A stretch of DNA of 64,000 nt from Flexivirga aerilata (GTDB lineage Bacteria; Actinomycetota; Actinomycetes; Actinomycetales; Dermatophilaceae): contig NZ_JABENB010000001.1 in the NCBI RefSeq assembly GCF_013002715.1, forward strand, positions 310,001-374,000. The letters run 5' to 3'. Below are positions 29,340-38,191 of the stretch, in pieces. Under the pieces are notes generated by a model. It was not told where the DNA came from. It searched no databases and worked only from the letters and a program-made list of their open reading frames with translations. The position numbers and the translations under genes were made by a program. Every line of letters begins with the position of its first letter. Position 1 is the stretch's first letter.

Positions 29340-31048
29340 GTGACAAGGTGCTCCGGATCGCCAACGCGTCCGGCTTCTACGGCGACCGGCTGTCCGCCAT
29401 GCGCGAGCAGCTCGAGGGCGGACCGGTCGACGTCGTCACCGGCGACTACCTGGCCGAGCTGACGATGCTCATCCTCGGCCGCGACCAGCTGAAGGACGCG
29501 TCCACCGGCTACGCCAAGACCTTCCTGCGCCAGCTCGCCGACTGCCTGTCGCTCGCCAAGGCGCAGGGCGTGCGGATCGTCAGCAATGCCGGCGGTCTCA
29601 ACCCGGCCGGCCTGGCGGACGCCGTGCGCGCGCTCGCTGCCGACACGGGCATCGACATCACCGTCGCCCACGTCGAGGGCGACGACCTCCGCGCGCGGGC
29701 TGCGGAGTTCGGCTTCGGCGACGCCCTGACCGCCAACGCCTATCTCGGCGCCTTCGGCATCGCCGAGGCTCTCCGACGGGGTGCCGACATCGTGGTGACC
29801 GGTCGAGTGACCGACGCGTCGGTCACCATGGGTCCGGCGATCGCCGAATTCAATTGGGGCCGCGAAGATTTCGACCAGCTCGCCGGCGCACTTGTCGCCG
29901 GACACGTCATCGAGTGCGGCGCGCAGGCGACCGGCGGCAACTTCGCCGGCTTCGACACGGTCGGCGACCTGGCGCATCCCGGCTTCCCGATCGCGGAGAT
30001 CGCCGCAGACGGCAGCAGCATCATCACCAAGCACGTCGGCACCGGCGGTGCGGTCACCGTCGACACCGTGACGGCACAACTGGTCTACGAGATCGGCGGC
30101 CCGAGCTATCTGAACCCCGACGTCGTCGCCCACCTCGACACCGTGCAGCTCGACCAGGAGAGCAAGGACCGCGTGCGCATCTCCGGAGTGCGCGGCAGCG
30201 CCCCGCCCGAGACCACCAAGGTCGCGCTCAATCGGCTCGGCGGCTTCCGCAACTCCGCCGACTTCGTGCTGACCGGGTTGCAGATCGAGCACAAGGCCGA
30301 ACTGATCCGGTCCCAGCTGACCGCAGCGCTGGCGGCCGACCCGCCCGCAGAGGTCGTATGGCGACTCGACCGCGCCGACACTCCGGACCCGCAATCGCAA
30401 TGGGCCGCAACGGCATTGCTGCGCTGCCAGGTGCGCGACAAGCGCGAGGAGCCGGTCGGCCGGGCTTTCAGTGGGGCAGCCGTCGAGCTGGCACTCGCGT
30501 CATACCCCGGGTTCACCACGACCGCACCGCCGGCGAAGGCGACGCCGTTCGGCGTCTACCGCCCCGACTACGTGCCGCAGGAGTCGGTGACCCACCAGGT
30601 CGTCATCGACGGTGACACAGTCGACATCCCGGTCCCACCCCGGATGACGCCGACATCCCAGGACCACCCCGCGGCCCTCCCGACCGCACCGGACGGCCCG
30701 ACCGACCGTCTCCCCCTCGGCGCGGTCGCCTATGCCCGCAGCGGCGACAAGGGCGGCGACGCCAACGTCGGCGTGTGGATCCCGCAGAGCAGCCCCGACC
30801 CCGAGCGCGCCTATGCGTGGCTGGCCAATCTCCTGACCCCCGAGGCGATTCGGTGGCTGCTGCCCGAGGCGGCCGAGCTGCCGATCGACGTGTGGCCGCT
30901 GCCCAACCTGCGCGGGGTCAACATCGTCATCCACGGACTCCTCGGCGAAGGAGTCGCCGCGTCCACCCGTTTCGACCCCCAGGCCAAGGCACTCGGCGAG
31001 TGGCTGCGCGCACGGGTCGTCGACGTCCCCGAAGGGATCGCCCTGTGA
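29336..31048 (+). CDS. AtuA-like protein (acyclic terpene utilisation family, DUF1446)
   Basis: The 570-residue protein has the DUF1446 core: NASGFYGDR at the start, VSNAGGLNPAG, DIVVTGRVTDASVTMGP and HPGFPIAEI. The C-terminal domain carries YARSGDKGGDANVGVW. AtuA is needed for citronellol and geraniol growth in Pseudomonas, but its reaction is not settled. Related genes sit in mycobacterial accA2/accD2 loci. It is coupled by 4-bp overlaps to both neighbours. Its presence with carboxylase subunits suggests a branched, beta-methyl-substituted substrate. Confidence 0.87.
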   Translation: MSDKVLRIANASGFYGDRLSAMREQLEGGPVDVVTGDYLAELTMLILGRDQLKDASTGYAKTFLRQLADCLSLAKAQGVRIVSNAGGLNPAGLADAVRALAADTGIDITVAHVEGDDLRARAAEFGFGDALTANAYLGAFGIAEALRRGADIVVTGRVTDASVTMGPAIAEFNWGREDFDQLAGALVAGHVIECGAQATGGNFAGFDTVGDLAHPGFPIAEIAADGSSIITKHVGTGGAVTVDTVTAQLVYEIGGPSYLNPDVVAHLDTVQLDQESKDRVRISGVRGSAPPETTKVALNRLGGFRNSADFVLTGLQIEHKAELIRSQLTAALAADPPAEVVWRLDRADTPDPQSQWAATALLRCQVRDKREEPVGRAFSGAAVELALASYPGFTTTAPPAKATPFGVYRPDYVPQESVTHQVVIDGDTVDIPVPPRMTPTSQDHPAALPTAPDGPTDRLPLGAVAYARSGDKGGDANVGVWIPQSSPDPERAYAWLANLLTPEAIRWLLPEAAELPIDVWPLPNLRGVNIVIHGLLGEGVAASTRFDPQAKALGEWLRARVVDVPEGIAL

Positions 31049-32205
31049 CCGACGTCTGGCTCACCCCCGAACGCGTCGCCCTGCGCGACGCGGTGACTCG
31101 CTTCACCACCAAGCACATCGCACCGCACCTGTCGCAGTGGGAGGACGACGGCGCCATACCGCGCGAGCTGCATCGCACCATGGCCGAATCCGGTTATCTC
31201 GGAGTCGGTTTCGCAGAAGAAGTCGGCGGCTCCGGCGGTGACATCATCGACGTCTCGATCGTCGCCGAGGCGATCATCCAGGCCGGCGGGTCCAGTGGGC
31301 TGATCGCCTGCCTCTTCACGCACGGCATCGCCATCCCGCACATCGTCGCATCCGGCAACACCGACCTCATCGACCGCTACGCGCGTCCCACCCTGGCCGG
31401 CGAGCTCATCGGCTCCCTCGGGGTCACCGAGCCCGGTGGTGGCTCCGACGTCGCGGCCGTGCGCACCCGTGCCGTGCGCGACGGTGACCACTACCTGGTC
31501 ACCGGCTCGAAGATGTTCATCACCAGCGGTGTTCGCTCCGACTTCGTCACCACCCTCGTGCGCACCGGCGGCGACGGCCACGACGGGCTGAGCCTGCTGG
31601 TGATCGACAAGGGACTGCCCGGCTTCTCGGTCTCCCAGCCGCTGCGCAAGATGGGCTGGCACTGCTCCGACACCGCCGAGCTCACCTTCGACAACACCCC
31701 GGTGCCGGCGACCCAGCTGGTCGGCGGCGAAGGCGACGGATTCGTCGCTGTCATGCGGCAGTTCGTCAACGAACGCATCAATCTCGCAGTGCACGGGTAT
31801 GCCGTCGCGCAACGCGCGCTCGACCTGGCCACCGACTACGCCCGCACGCGCGAGACCTTCGGCCGGCCGATCATCGACCGGCAGGCCATCCGGCACAAGC
31901 TGGTGAGGATGCACCGCCGGGTCGCCGAGGCGCGGGCGCTCACCCGCTCGGTGATCGAGCGTGCCGCGGCCGGTGAGGAACCCATCGCAGACGCCTGCCT
32001 CGCCAAGAACTCCGCCGTCGAGGCGTGCGACTACGTCGTCGACGAGGCGGTGCAGATCTTCGGGGGCGCCGGTTACCTGCGCGAGTCGGAGGTCGAGCGG
32101 CACTACCGCGACTCCCGCATCCTCGGCATCGGCGGTGGCACCAACGAGATTCTCGACGACCTGGCGGCCAAGCTGCTCGGTTACAGCTCAGGAGGCAAAC
32201 GGTGA
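31045..32205 (+). CDS. acyl-CoA dehydrogenase 1
   Basis: The 386-residue FAD enzyme introduces a 2,3-double bond in an acyl-CoA. Visible are the FAD/substrate loop GSLGVTEPGGGSD, the segment GSKMFITSG, and the C-terminal RESEVERHYRDSRILGIGGGTNEI. The last stretch holds the glycine-rich end, with Glu in the position after GGT-N. The GTG start overlaps the AtuA stop by 4 bp, and the stop overlaps the carboxylase start by 4 bp. It is distinct from the second dehydrogenase at the end of the operon, so the two probably act at different steps or on different chain lengths. Confidence 0.93.
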   Translation: MTDVWLTPERVALRDAVTRFTTKHIAPHLSQWEDDGAIPRELHRTMAESGYLGVGFAEEVGGSGGDIIDVSIVAEAIIQAGGSSGLIACLFTHGIAIPHIVASGNTDLIDRYARPTLAGELIGSLGVTEPGGGSDVAAVRTRAVRDGDHYLVTGSKMFITSGVRSDFVTTLVRTGGDGHDGLSLLVIDKGLPGFSVSQPLRKMGWHCSDTAELTFDNTPVPATQLVGGEGDGFVAVMRQFVNERINLAVHGYAVAQRALDLATDYARTRETFGRPIIDRQAIRHKLVRMHRRVAEARALTRSVIERAAAGEEPIADACLAKNSAVEACDYVVDEAVQIFGGAGYLRESEVERHYRDSRILGIGGGTNEILDDLAAKLLGYSSGGKR

Positions 32206-33800
32206 CCGTCATACGGTCGACGATCGACCCTAATTCCCCTGCGTACCAAGCAAACCGGGAGGCAATGCTCGAGCGCGTCGCCGACCTCGGCGAGCAGCAC
32301 GCCAAGGCTCTCGTCGGCGGCGGCGAGAAGTATGTCGAGCGGCACCGCAAGCGCGGCAAGCTGCTCGCCCGCGAGCGGATCGAGCTCCTGCTCGACCGGG
32401 ACAGCGCATTCCTCGAGCTCTCCACGCTCGCCGCGTGGGGCAGCGACTTCCCGGTCGGCGGCAACGTCGTCACCGGCATCGGGGTGGTCGAGGGCACCGA
32501 GTGCATGATCGTCGCGAACGACCCGACCTCGCGCGGCGGCGCATCCAACCCGTCGACGCTGAAGAAGTCCGGGCGTGCCGCGCAGATCGCCGCGGAGAAC
32601 AACCTGCCGACGATCAACCTGGTCGAGTCCGGGGGTGCAGACCTGCCGACGCAGAAGGAGATCTTCATCCCGGGCGGCGCGGGCTTCCGCAACCTGACTC
32701 GGGCAAGCGCGGCCCGACGGCCCACTGTTTCCTTGGTTTTCGGCAACTCGACCGCCGGCGGTGCCTACATCCCCGGCATGAGCGACTACACGGTCATGGT
32801 CAAGGGGGGCGCCAAGGTGTTCCTCGCCGGACCGCCCCTGGTCAAGATGGCCACCGGTGAGGACTCCGACGACGAGTCGCTCGGCGGCGCCGAGATGCAC
32901 GCCCGGCAGTCCGGCCTGGCCGACTACCTGGCGGCCGACGAGCAGGATGCGATCCGGATCGGCCGGTCGATCATCCGCCGGCTCAACTGGCGCAAGCAGG
33001 GCCTGGTGCCCGTCCCCGACTACGCCGACCCGGTGCTCGACGCCGAGGACCTGCTCGGTCTGGTGCCTTCGGACCCGAAGGAGCCGTTCGACCCGCGCGA
33101 GGTCATCGGCCGGATCGTCGACGGGTCCGACTTCGACGAGTTCAAGCCGCTCTACGGGTCGAGCCTGGTCACCGGCTGGGCCAACCTGCACGGCCACCCG
33201 ATCGGCATCCTCGCCAACGCCCAGGGTGTGCTCTTCAGCGAGGAAGCACAGAAGGCGGCGCAGTTCATCCAGCTCGCCAACCAGATCGACACCCCGCTCC
33301 TCTTCCTGCACAACACCACCGGCTACATGGTCGGCAAGGAATACGAGCAGCGCGGCATCATCAAACACGGCGCCCAGATGATCAACGCGGTCTCCAACTC
33401 GACCGTCCCACACCTCAGCGTGGTCATCGGATCGTCATACGGCGCAGGCAATTACGGCATGAGCGGCCGCGCCTACGACCCACGTTTCATGTTCAGCTGG
33501 GTCAACGCGAAGTCGGCCGTGATGGGCGCCGCGCAACTCGCCGGCGTCATCTCCATCGTCTCCCGCGCGTCCGCCGAGAAGAAGGGCGTGCCGTTCGACG
33601 AGGACGCCGACGCCCAGATGCGCGAGCTGGTCGAGAAGCAGATCGAGGCGGAGTCCACGTCATACGTCATCTCGGGGATGTTGTATGACGACGGCGTCAT
33701 CGACCCGCGGGACACCCGCACCGTGCTCGGCATCTGCCTGTCCGCGATCAACACGACCGCCACCCGTGGCGCCGAGGGATTCGGAGTGTTCCGGCTGTGA
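32202..33800 (+). CDS. acyl-CoA carboxylase, carboxyltransferase (beta) subunit
   Basis: The 532-residue subunit transfers CO2 from biotin to an acyl-CoA. The N-half carries RGKLLARERIELLLD and VESGGADLPTQ, followed by GNSTAGGAYIPGMSDY. The C-half has GILANAQGVLFSEEAQKAAQ and the oxyanion stretch FLHNTTGYMVGKEYEQRG. The NTTGYMVG motif is typical of methylcrotonyl- and geranyl-CoA type enzymes rather than propionyl- or acetyl-CoA ones. AGGAGG lies six bases before the GTG 32202. It pairs with the alpha subunit downstream. Confidence 0.93.
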   Translation: MTVIRSTIDPNSPAYQANREAMLERVADLGEQHAKALVGGGEKYVERHRKRGKLLARERIELLLDRDSAFLELSTLAAWGSDFPVGGNVVTGIGVVEGTECMIVANDPTSRGGASNPSTLKKSGRAAQIAAENNLPTINLVESGGADLPTQKEIFIPGGAGFRNLTRASAARRPTVSLVFGNSTAGGAYIPGMSDYTVMVKGGAKVFLAGPPLVKMATGEDSDDESLGGAEMHARQSGLADYLAADEQDAIRIGRSIIRRLNWRKQGLVPVPDYADPVLDAEDLLGLVPSDPKEPFDPREVIGRIVDGSDFDEFKPLYGSSLVTGWANLHGHPIGILANAQGVLFSEEAQKAAQFIQLANQIDTPLLFLHNTTGYMVGKEYEQRGIIKHGAQMINAVSNSTVPHLSVVIGSSYGAGNYGMSGRAYDPRFMFSWVNAKSAVMGAAQLAGVISIVSRASAEKKGVPFDEDADAQMRELVEKQIEAESTSYVISGMLYDDGVIDPRDTRTVLGICLSAINTTATRGAEGFGVFRL

Positions 33801-33855
33801 TTACCCCGAAGAGTCCTCGCTTCTCCATCACCCGGCAGCTTCCAGGGGTCCCACA

Positions 33856-35811
33856 ATGACGATTCGACGACTGCTCGTTGCCAACCGCGGCGAGATCGCC
33901 CGCCGCGTGTTCGCCACCTGCCGCCAGCTCGGCATCGAGACCGTCGCCGTCCACTCGGACGCCGACGCCGACGCGCCCTTCGTGCGGGAGGCAGATTACG
34001 CCGTGCGGCTGCCGGGTGACGCCCCGTCCGACACCTACCTGCGCGGTGACCTGATCGTCGCCGCGGCGAAGTCGTCGGGCGCCGACGCCATTCACCCCGG
34101 CTACGGGTTCCTTTCCGAGAACGCCGAATTCGCCGGCCAGGTGATCGACGCAGGGGTGACCTGGGTCGGTCCCCGCCCGGAGACCATCGCGTCGATGGGT
34201 TCCAAGATCGAGGCGAAGTCGCTGATGCGCGCCGGCGGCGTGCCCACCCTCGACGTCGACGTCGACAACGTCGCCGACGACGCGTTCCCCCTGCTGGTGA
34301 AGGCGGCCTTCGGCGGCGGTGGCCGCGGCATGCGGGTGGTGCAGTCCCGCGACCGGCTCGCCGGCGAGCTGGAAGCGGCACGCGACGAAGCGAAGTCGGC
34401 ATTCGGCGACGACACGGTCTTCGTCGAGCCCTATCTGCCCACCGCGCGTCACGTCGAGGTGCAGGTGCTCGCCGACGAGCACGGCACCTGCTGGGTCGTC
34501 GGCGAGCGCGACTGCTCGATCCAGCGGCGCCACCAGAAGGTCGTCGAGGAGGCACCGGCGCCCAATCTCTCTGAGAGCGTGCGTGATCGGTTGTTCGACG
34601 CCGCCCGCAAGGCGGTCGCCGCGGTCGACTACGTCGGCGCCGGCACCGTGGAGTTCCTGGTGCAGGGCGACTCGGTCTACTTCCTGGAGATGAACACCCG
34701 CCTGCAGGTGGAGCACCCGGTGACCGAGTGCGTCACCGGCACCGACCTGGTGGCCGGGCAGCTGACCGTCGCCGAGGGCGGCGCGCTGCCCGAGCGAGAC
34801 TTCACCCCGAACGGCCACGCGATCGAGGTCCGGCTCTACGCCGAGGACCCGGCACACGGCTGGGCTCCACAGACCGGCGTCGTCGAGTCCTTCGAATTCC
34901 CAGCAGCGATAGCGGAGTTCGCCAAGCTCGACCGCCCCGGACTGCGCCTCGACTCGGCCGTCGAGAGTGGGTCGACGGTCAGCATCCACTACGACCCGAT
35001 GCTCGCCAAGGTGATCGTCTGGGGCCCGACCCGCGAGGCGGCCACCCGGATGCTCTCCGATGCGCTGCGGCGCGGTCGGGTGCACGGTGTGCTGACCAAC
35101 GCCGCGGTGCTGCGATCGATTATGACTGACGAGGAGTTCGTCGCCGGGCGCGTGCACACCTCGCTGCTCGACGAACGCATCGAGCAATGGATCGAGGCTG
35201 CCGGGGCACCGGACACGACTCAGGCGGTCACCGCGGCCGCTCTCGCCGACGCGACGGCCGCCCAGCGCAGCCGGCCTGTGCAGCAACGGATTCCGGCCGC
35301 CTGGCGCAACGTCCCCTCCCAAGACCAGACCCGCACCTACCTGCACGGGGACGACGAGGTCACGGTCGCCTACCGCAGCGTGGGAGGCCGGCTCACGCCA
35401 GCCGACCAGACGCTCGCCGCCGAGCAGGTCGACGCCGACGGCGTGCGGTTGCGGTCCGGCGAGGTCGTGTCGGCATACCGCGTCGACCGTGCGGAGGACG
35501 TGACCTTCGTCGACGGTCCGCACGGTGCCATCGACCTCACGCTGGAGCCACGCTTCGTGGATCCGCAGGAGGCGGTCGCCAGCGGCTCGCTGCTCGCACC
35601 GATGCCGGGCGTTGTCACGGCGGTCAGCGCGGCCGTCGGCGACTCCGTCACCGCCGGCGCACCCCTGCTCGTGCTCGAGGCGATGAAGATGCAGCACTCG
35701 ATCACCGCTCCCGCCGACGGCGTGGTGAGCGAGCTCCCGGTCAGTGTCGGCACCCAGGTGACCGCCGGCGCCGTCCTCGCCGTCATCGACGAAAACGACT
35801 CTGCCGAATAA
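33856..35811 (+). CDS. acyl-CoA carboxylase alpha subunit (biotin carboxylase plus biotin carrier)
   Basis: This 651-residue protein carboxylates its own biotin with ATP and bicarbonate. The biotin carboxylase part starts LLVANRGEIARRV and has the ATP-grasp loop AAFGGGGRGM and the MNTRLQVEHPVTE motif. The C-terminal carrier domain has the biotinylated lysine in LEAMKM near residue 610. A linker of about 120 residues between them is the usual subunit-contact domain. The ATG 33856 lies 55 bp after the beta-subunit stop, the largest gap in the operon. Confidence 0.94.
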   Translation: MTIRRLLVANRGEIARRVFATCRQLGIETVAVHSDADADAPFVREADYAVRLPGDAPSDTYLRGDLIVAAAKSSGADAIHPGYGFLSENAEFAGQVIDAGVTWVGPRPETIASMGSKIEAKSLMRAGGVPTLDVDVDNVADDAFPLLVKAAFGGGGRGMRVVQSRDRLAGELEAARDEAKSAFGDDTVFVEPYLPTARHVEVQVLADEHGTCWVVGERDCSIQRRHQKVVEEAPAPNLSESVRDRLFDAARKAVAAVDYVGAGTVEFLVQGDSVYFLEMNTRLQVEHPVTECVTGTDLVAGQLTVAEGGALPERDFTPNGHAIEVRLYAEDPAHGWAPQTGVVESFEFPAAIAEFAKLDRPGLRLDSAVESGSTVSIHYDPMLAKVIVWGPTREAATRMLSDALRRGRVHGVLTNAAVLRSIMTDEEFVAGRVHTSLLDERIEQWIEAAGAPDTTQAVTAAALADATAAQRSRPVQQRIPAAWRNVPSQDQTRTYLHGDDEVTVAYRSVGGRLTPADQTLAAEQVDADGVRLRSGEVVSAYRVDRAEDVTFVDGPHGAIDLTLEPRFVDPQEAVASGSLLAPMPGVVTAVSAAVGDSVTAGAPLLVLEAMKMQHSITAPADGVVSELPVSVGTQVTAGAVLAVIDENDSAE

Positions 35812-35826
35812 TCATTGGAGACCCGC

Positions 35827-36996
35827 ATGACCGATCAGATTCCGTTCACCGAGACCGAGGAGCGGCAGGCGCTGCGCAAGTCGGTCGCCGCCTTCGCCAG
35901 CAAGTACGGCGAGGACTACTGGCTGGAGCAGGCCCGCGCCGGCAAGAAGACCGACGAGCTGTGGGCCGACGCCGGCAAGCAGGGCTTCCTCGGCGTCGCC
36001 GTGCCCGAGGAGTATGGCGGCGGTGGCGGCGGCATCGGCGACCTGGCCGCGGTCTGCGAGGAACTCTCCGCCGCTGGTTGCCCGCTGCTGCTCATGGTCG
36101 TCTCGCCGGCCATCTGCGGGACCATCATCGCGTCATACGGGACGGACGAGCAGAAGCAGCGGTGGCTGCCCGGTTTCGCCGACGGCACCCGCAAGATGGC
36201 CTTCGCGATCACCGAGCCGGACGCCGGGTCCAACTCGCACAACATCACCACGACGGCCACCCGCACCGACGACGGCTGGACCCTCAACGGCGGCAAGGTC
36301 TACATCTCCGGGGTCGACGAGGTCAGCGACGTGCTCGTCGTCGGCCGGGTGGAGAGCGCCAAGACCGGCAAGCTGCGACCGGCGCTCTTCGTGGTGCCGA
36401 CCGGCGTGGAAGGCTTCTCCTACAACCAGATCGAGATGGGCATCGTCGGCCCGGAGAAGCAGTTCGTGGTGCACATCGACAACGTCAAGCTGCCGTATGA
36501 CGCGCTCGTCGGCAGCGAGGACGCCGGCATCGACCAGCTCTTCGCCGGGCTCAACCCGGAGCGCATCATGGCTGCGTCGTCGGCGACCGGCATGGCGCGG
36601 CGCGCGCTGGAGAAGGCCACGGCATACGCCAAGGAGCGCGAGGTGTGGGGGGTGCCGATCGGGCAGCACCAGGCCGTCGCACATCCGCTCGCGCAATCCT
36701 ACGTCGAGATCAACATGGCGCGGCTGATGACCCAGCGTGCGGCCGCGCTCTACGAAGCCGGCGAATACCTGCTCGCTGGTGAGTCGGCGAACATGGCGAA
36801 ATACGCTGCGGCAGAAGCGGCGTGCACCACCGTCGATCGCGCGGTCCAGGTGCACGGCGGCAACGGTCTGGCCGAGGAGTACGGCCTGGTGCACATGGTC
36901 GGCGCCTCCCGGCTGACCCGCATCGCGCCCGTGAGCCGGGAGATGGCGCTCAACTTCGTCGCGCAGTTCAGCCTGGGGTTGCCGAAGTCGTACTGA
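35827..36996 (+). CDS. acyl-CoA dehydrogenase 2
   Basis: The 389-residue dehydrogenase begins with the short TEERQALRKSV helix, then VPEEYGGGGGG, ITEPDAGSNSHN (FAD/substrate loop), VYISGVDEV, and a C-terminal half with HGGNGLAEEYGLVHM. The end is unlike that of the first dehydrogenase, so they are not a recent duplication. GGAG lies before ATG 35827, 15 bp after the carboxylase gene. It closes the operon. Substrate is unknown; relatives act on citronellyl-CoA-like or other branched acyl-CoAs. Confidence 0.92.
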   Translation: MTDQIPFTETEERQALRKSVAAFASKYGEDYWLEQARAGKKTDELWADAGKQGFLGVAVPEEYGGGGGGIGDLAAVCEELSAAGCPLLLMVVSPAICGTIIASYGTDEQKQRWLPGFADGTRKMAFAITEPDAGSNSHNITTTATRTDDGWTLNGGKVYISGVDEVSDVLVVGRVESAKTGKLRPALFVVPTGVEGFSYNQIEMGIVGPEKQFVVHIDNVKLPYDALVGSEDAGIDQLFAGLNPERIMAASSATGMARRALEKATAYAKEREVWGVPIGQHQAVAHPLAQSYVEINMARLMTQRAAALYEAGEYLLAGESANMAKYAAAEAACTTVDRAVQVHGGNGLAEEYGLVHMVGASRLTRIAPVSREMALNFVAQFSLGLPKSY

Positions 36997-37027
36997 GCCC
37001 GCGGCGGGCGCGGTGTGGGCGCCGGCG

Positions 37028-37275
37028 GCGTGCGTAGCCCGCGACTGTCGCGACTTGTGCACGCCGCCGGCCGGTTTCGCGTGCACACCCCGCAACCGTC
37101 GCGACTTCTGCACGCCCCAGCCGGGTTTCGCGTGCACAGCCCGCAACCGTCGCGACTTGTGCACGCCCCCAGCCCATTCCGCGTGCGTACGGCGCAACCG
37201 TCGCGACTTGTGCACGCCCCAGCGCCCCTTCGCGTGCACAGACCGCAACCGTCGCGACTTGTGCACGCGCCGCCG
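37028..37275. repeat. tandem array, five copies with exact 51-bp period
   Basis: The core TCGCGACTTGTGCAC-type word starts at 37048, 37099, 37150, 37201 and 37252. Each unit carries the palindromes GTCGCGAC and GTGCAC and ends in a TTCGCGTGCACA-like stretch. The period is a multiple of three, so every frame stays open, but no start, ribosome site or partner frame supports a protein. The array fills the gap between the convergent dehydrogenase and sigma-factor genes. Confidence 0.9.
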
Positions 37276-37283
37276 CCACTCCC

Positions 37284-38120
37284 CTACTTCCGACGCTCCA
37301 CCGTCGCGAGCACCTCGGGGTCGGCGCGGAAGTCGATGCGCCGCACCCGGCCGCCCGCGATGGTGAAGTCGAAGGCGACCTTGAACTCGCCGCGGTGCAG
37401 CCACGCCGCGCCGGGTCGACCTTCGACATACACCGGGAAGGCCGTCTGAGCGGCGCCGTTGAACATCGTCGCGACGTCCTTCGCGCCGGCGATGCGGGCG
37501 GGGGTGCCGAGCGCGACCGCCAGCTCGTCGCCGGCGATGACCGCGTCGGGCGCGAGGAGCTCCATCAGTCGGGCGAAGTCGCCGCCTCGCGCGGCGGCGA
37601 GGAACGCGTCGACGATGTCGGCGTCCGAGGCCGGCGAGCCGGCGGCGGGCAGGGCGACCTTCGCCCGCGCCCGGGACGCGAGTTTGCGAGCAGCCGCCGG
37701 CGAGCTGTCCAGGATCTGCGCGATCGTCCCGAACTCGACGCCGAACGTGTCGTGCAGCACGAACGCCACCCGCTCGGCCGGCGTGAGCCGGTCGAGCACC
37801 ACCTGCAGTGCGATGCCGACAGTGTCGGCGAGCGCGACCTCGTCGGCCGGGTCGGGCACGGTGTCGTCCGGCTCGATCTCGGCCTCCGGCAACGGAGTTC
37901 GCGACCGGAGCCGGTCCAGGCAGAGCCGGGTGGTGACTGTCGTCAGCCAGCCGGGCAGGTTGTCGATCGCGACTTCGTTGCGGTCGAGCCGCAGCCAGGC
38001 GTTCTGGACGACGTCCTCGGCCTCGGCGTGGTCGCCGAGGATGCGCTCCGCCATACGCACCAGGCGAGGACGCTCGGCCAGGAAGACCGCGGTCTGGTCG
38101 ATTTCGTTCATCGTGGTCAC
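37284..38120 (-). CDS. ECF41-type (SigJ-like) sigma factor with SnoaL-like C-terminal domain
   Basis: The protein has 278 residues. Sigma region 2 (GDHAEAEDVVQNAWLRL) and region 4 (LTPAERVAFVLHDTFGVEFGTIAQIL) are followed by a C-terminal NTF2/SnoaL-like domain ending FRADPEVL, the hallmark layout of ECF41 factors, where this extension tunes activity. The start may be GTG 38120 or ATG 38111. ECF41 genes usually sit beside a small enzyme gene that they control. Here that neighbour is a divergent VOC gene with a matching promoter. Confidence 0.92.
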   Translation of the reverse strand: MTTMNEIDQTAVFLAERPRLVRMAERILGDHAEAEDVVQNAWLRLDRNEVAIDNLPGWLTTVTTRLCLDRLRSRTPLPEAEIEPDDTVPDPADEVALADTVGIALQVVLDRLTPAERVAFVLHDTFGVEFGTIAQILDSSPAAARKLASRARAKVALPAAGSPASDADIVDAFLAAARGGDFARLMELLAPDAVIAGDELAVALGTPARIAGAKDVATMFNGAAQTAFPVYVEGRPGAAWLHRGEFKVAFDFTIAGGRVRRIDFRADPEVLATVERRK

Positions 38121-38141
38121 ACTTTCATCGTTCGGCTCGTC
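38115..38141 (+). promoter_or_regulatory. ECF41-type promoter for the VOC gene
   Basis: GGTCACA (38115-38121), 16 bp, then CGTC (38138-38141) matches the ECF41 promoter I know from the literature (TGTCACA, N16, CGTC) in all but one base. It lies 51 bp before the VOC start and overlaps the sigma gene's 5' end on the other strand. Confidence 0.65.
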
Positions 38142-38191
38142 AGGTGGGTGACGCGCACGAAGCGCGCATTGTGACCGATCAAGGAGAAGAC

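Noticed and set aside
28490..30400. Minus-strand open frame of about 636 codons opposite the TIGR03084 and AtuA-like genes
   Set aside because: The plus-strand genes have clear family motifs and coupled starts; the reverse frame has none.
37028..37275. CRISPR array
   Set aside because: The period is constant and the supposed spacers share TTCGCGTGCAC-type sequence, so it is one tandem repeat; no cas genes are present.
37029..37404. Protein of 17-residue repeats (VHKSRRL-type) encoded by the 51-bp array
   Set aside because: All frames are open because 51 is a multiple of three; there is no start or ribosome site and the frame would run into the confirmed dehydrogenase or sigma genes.
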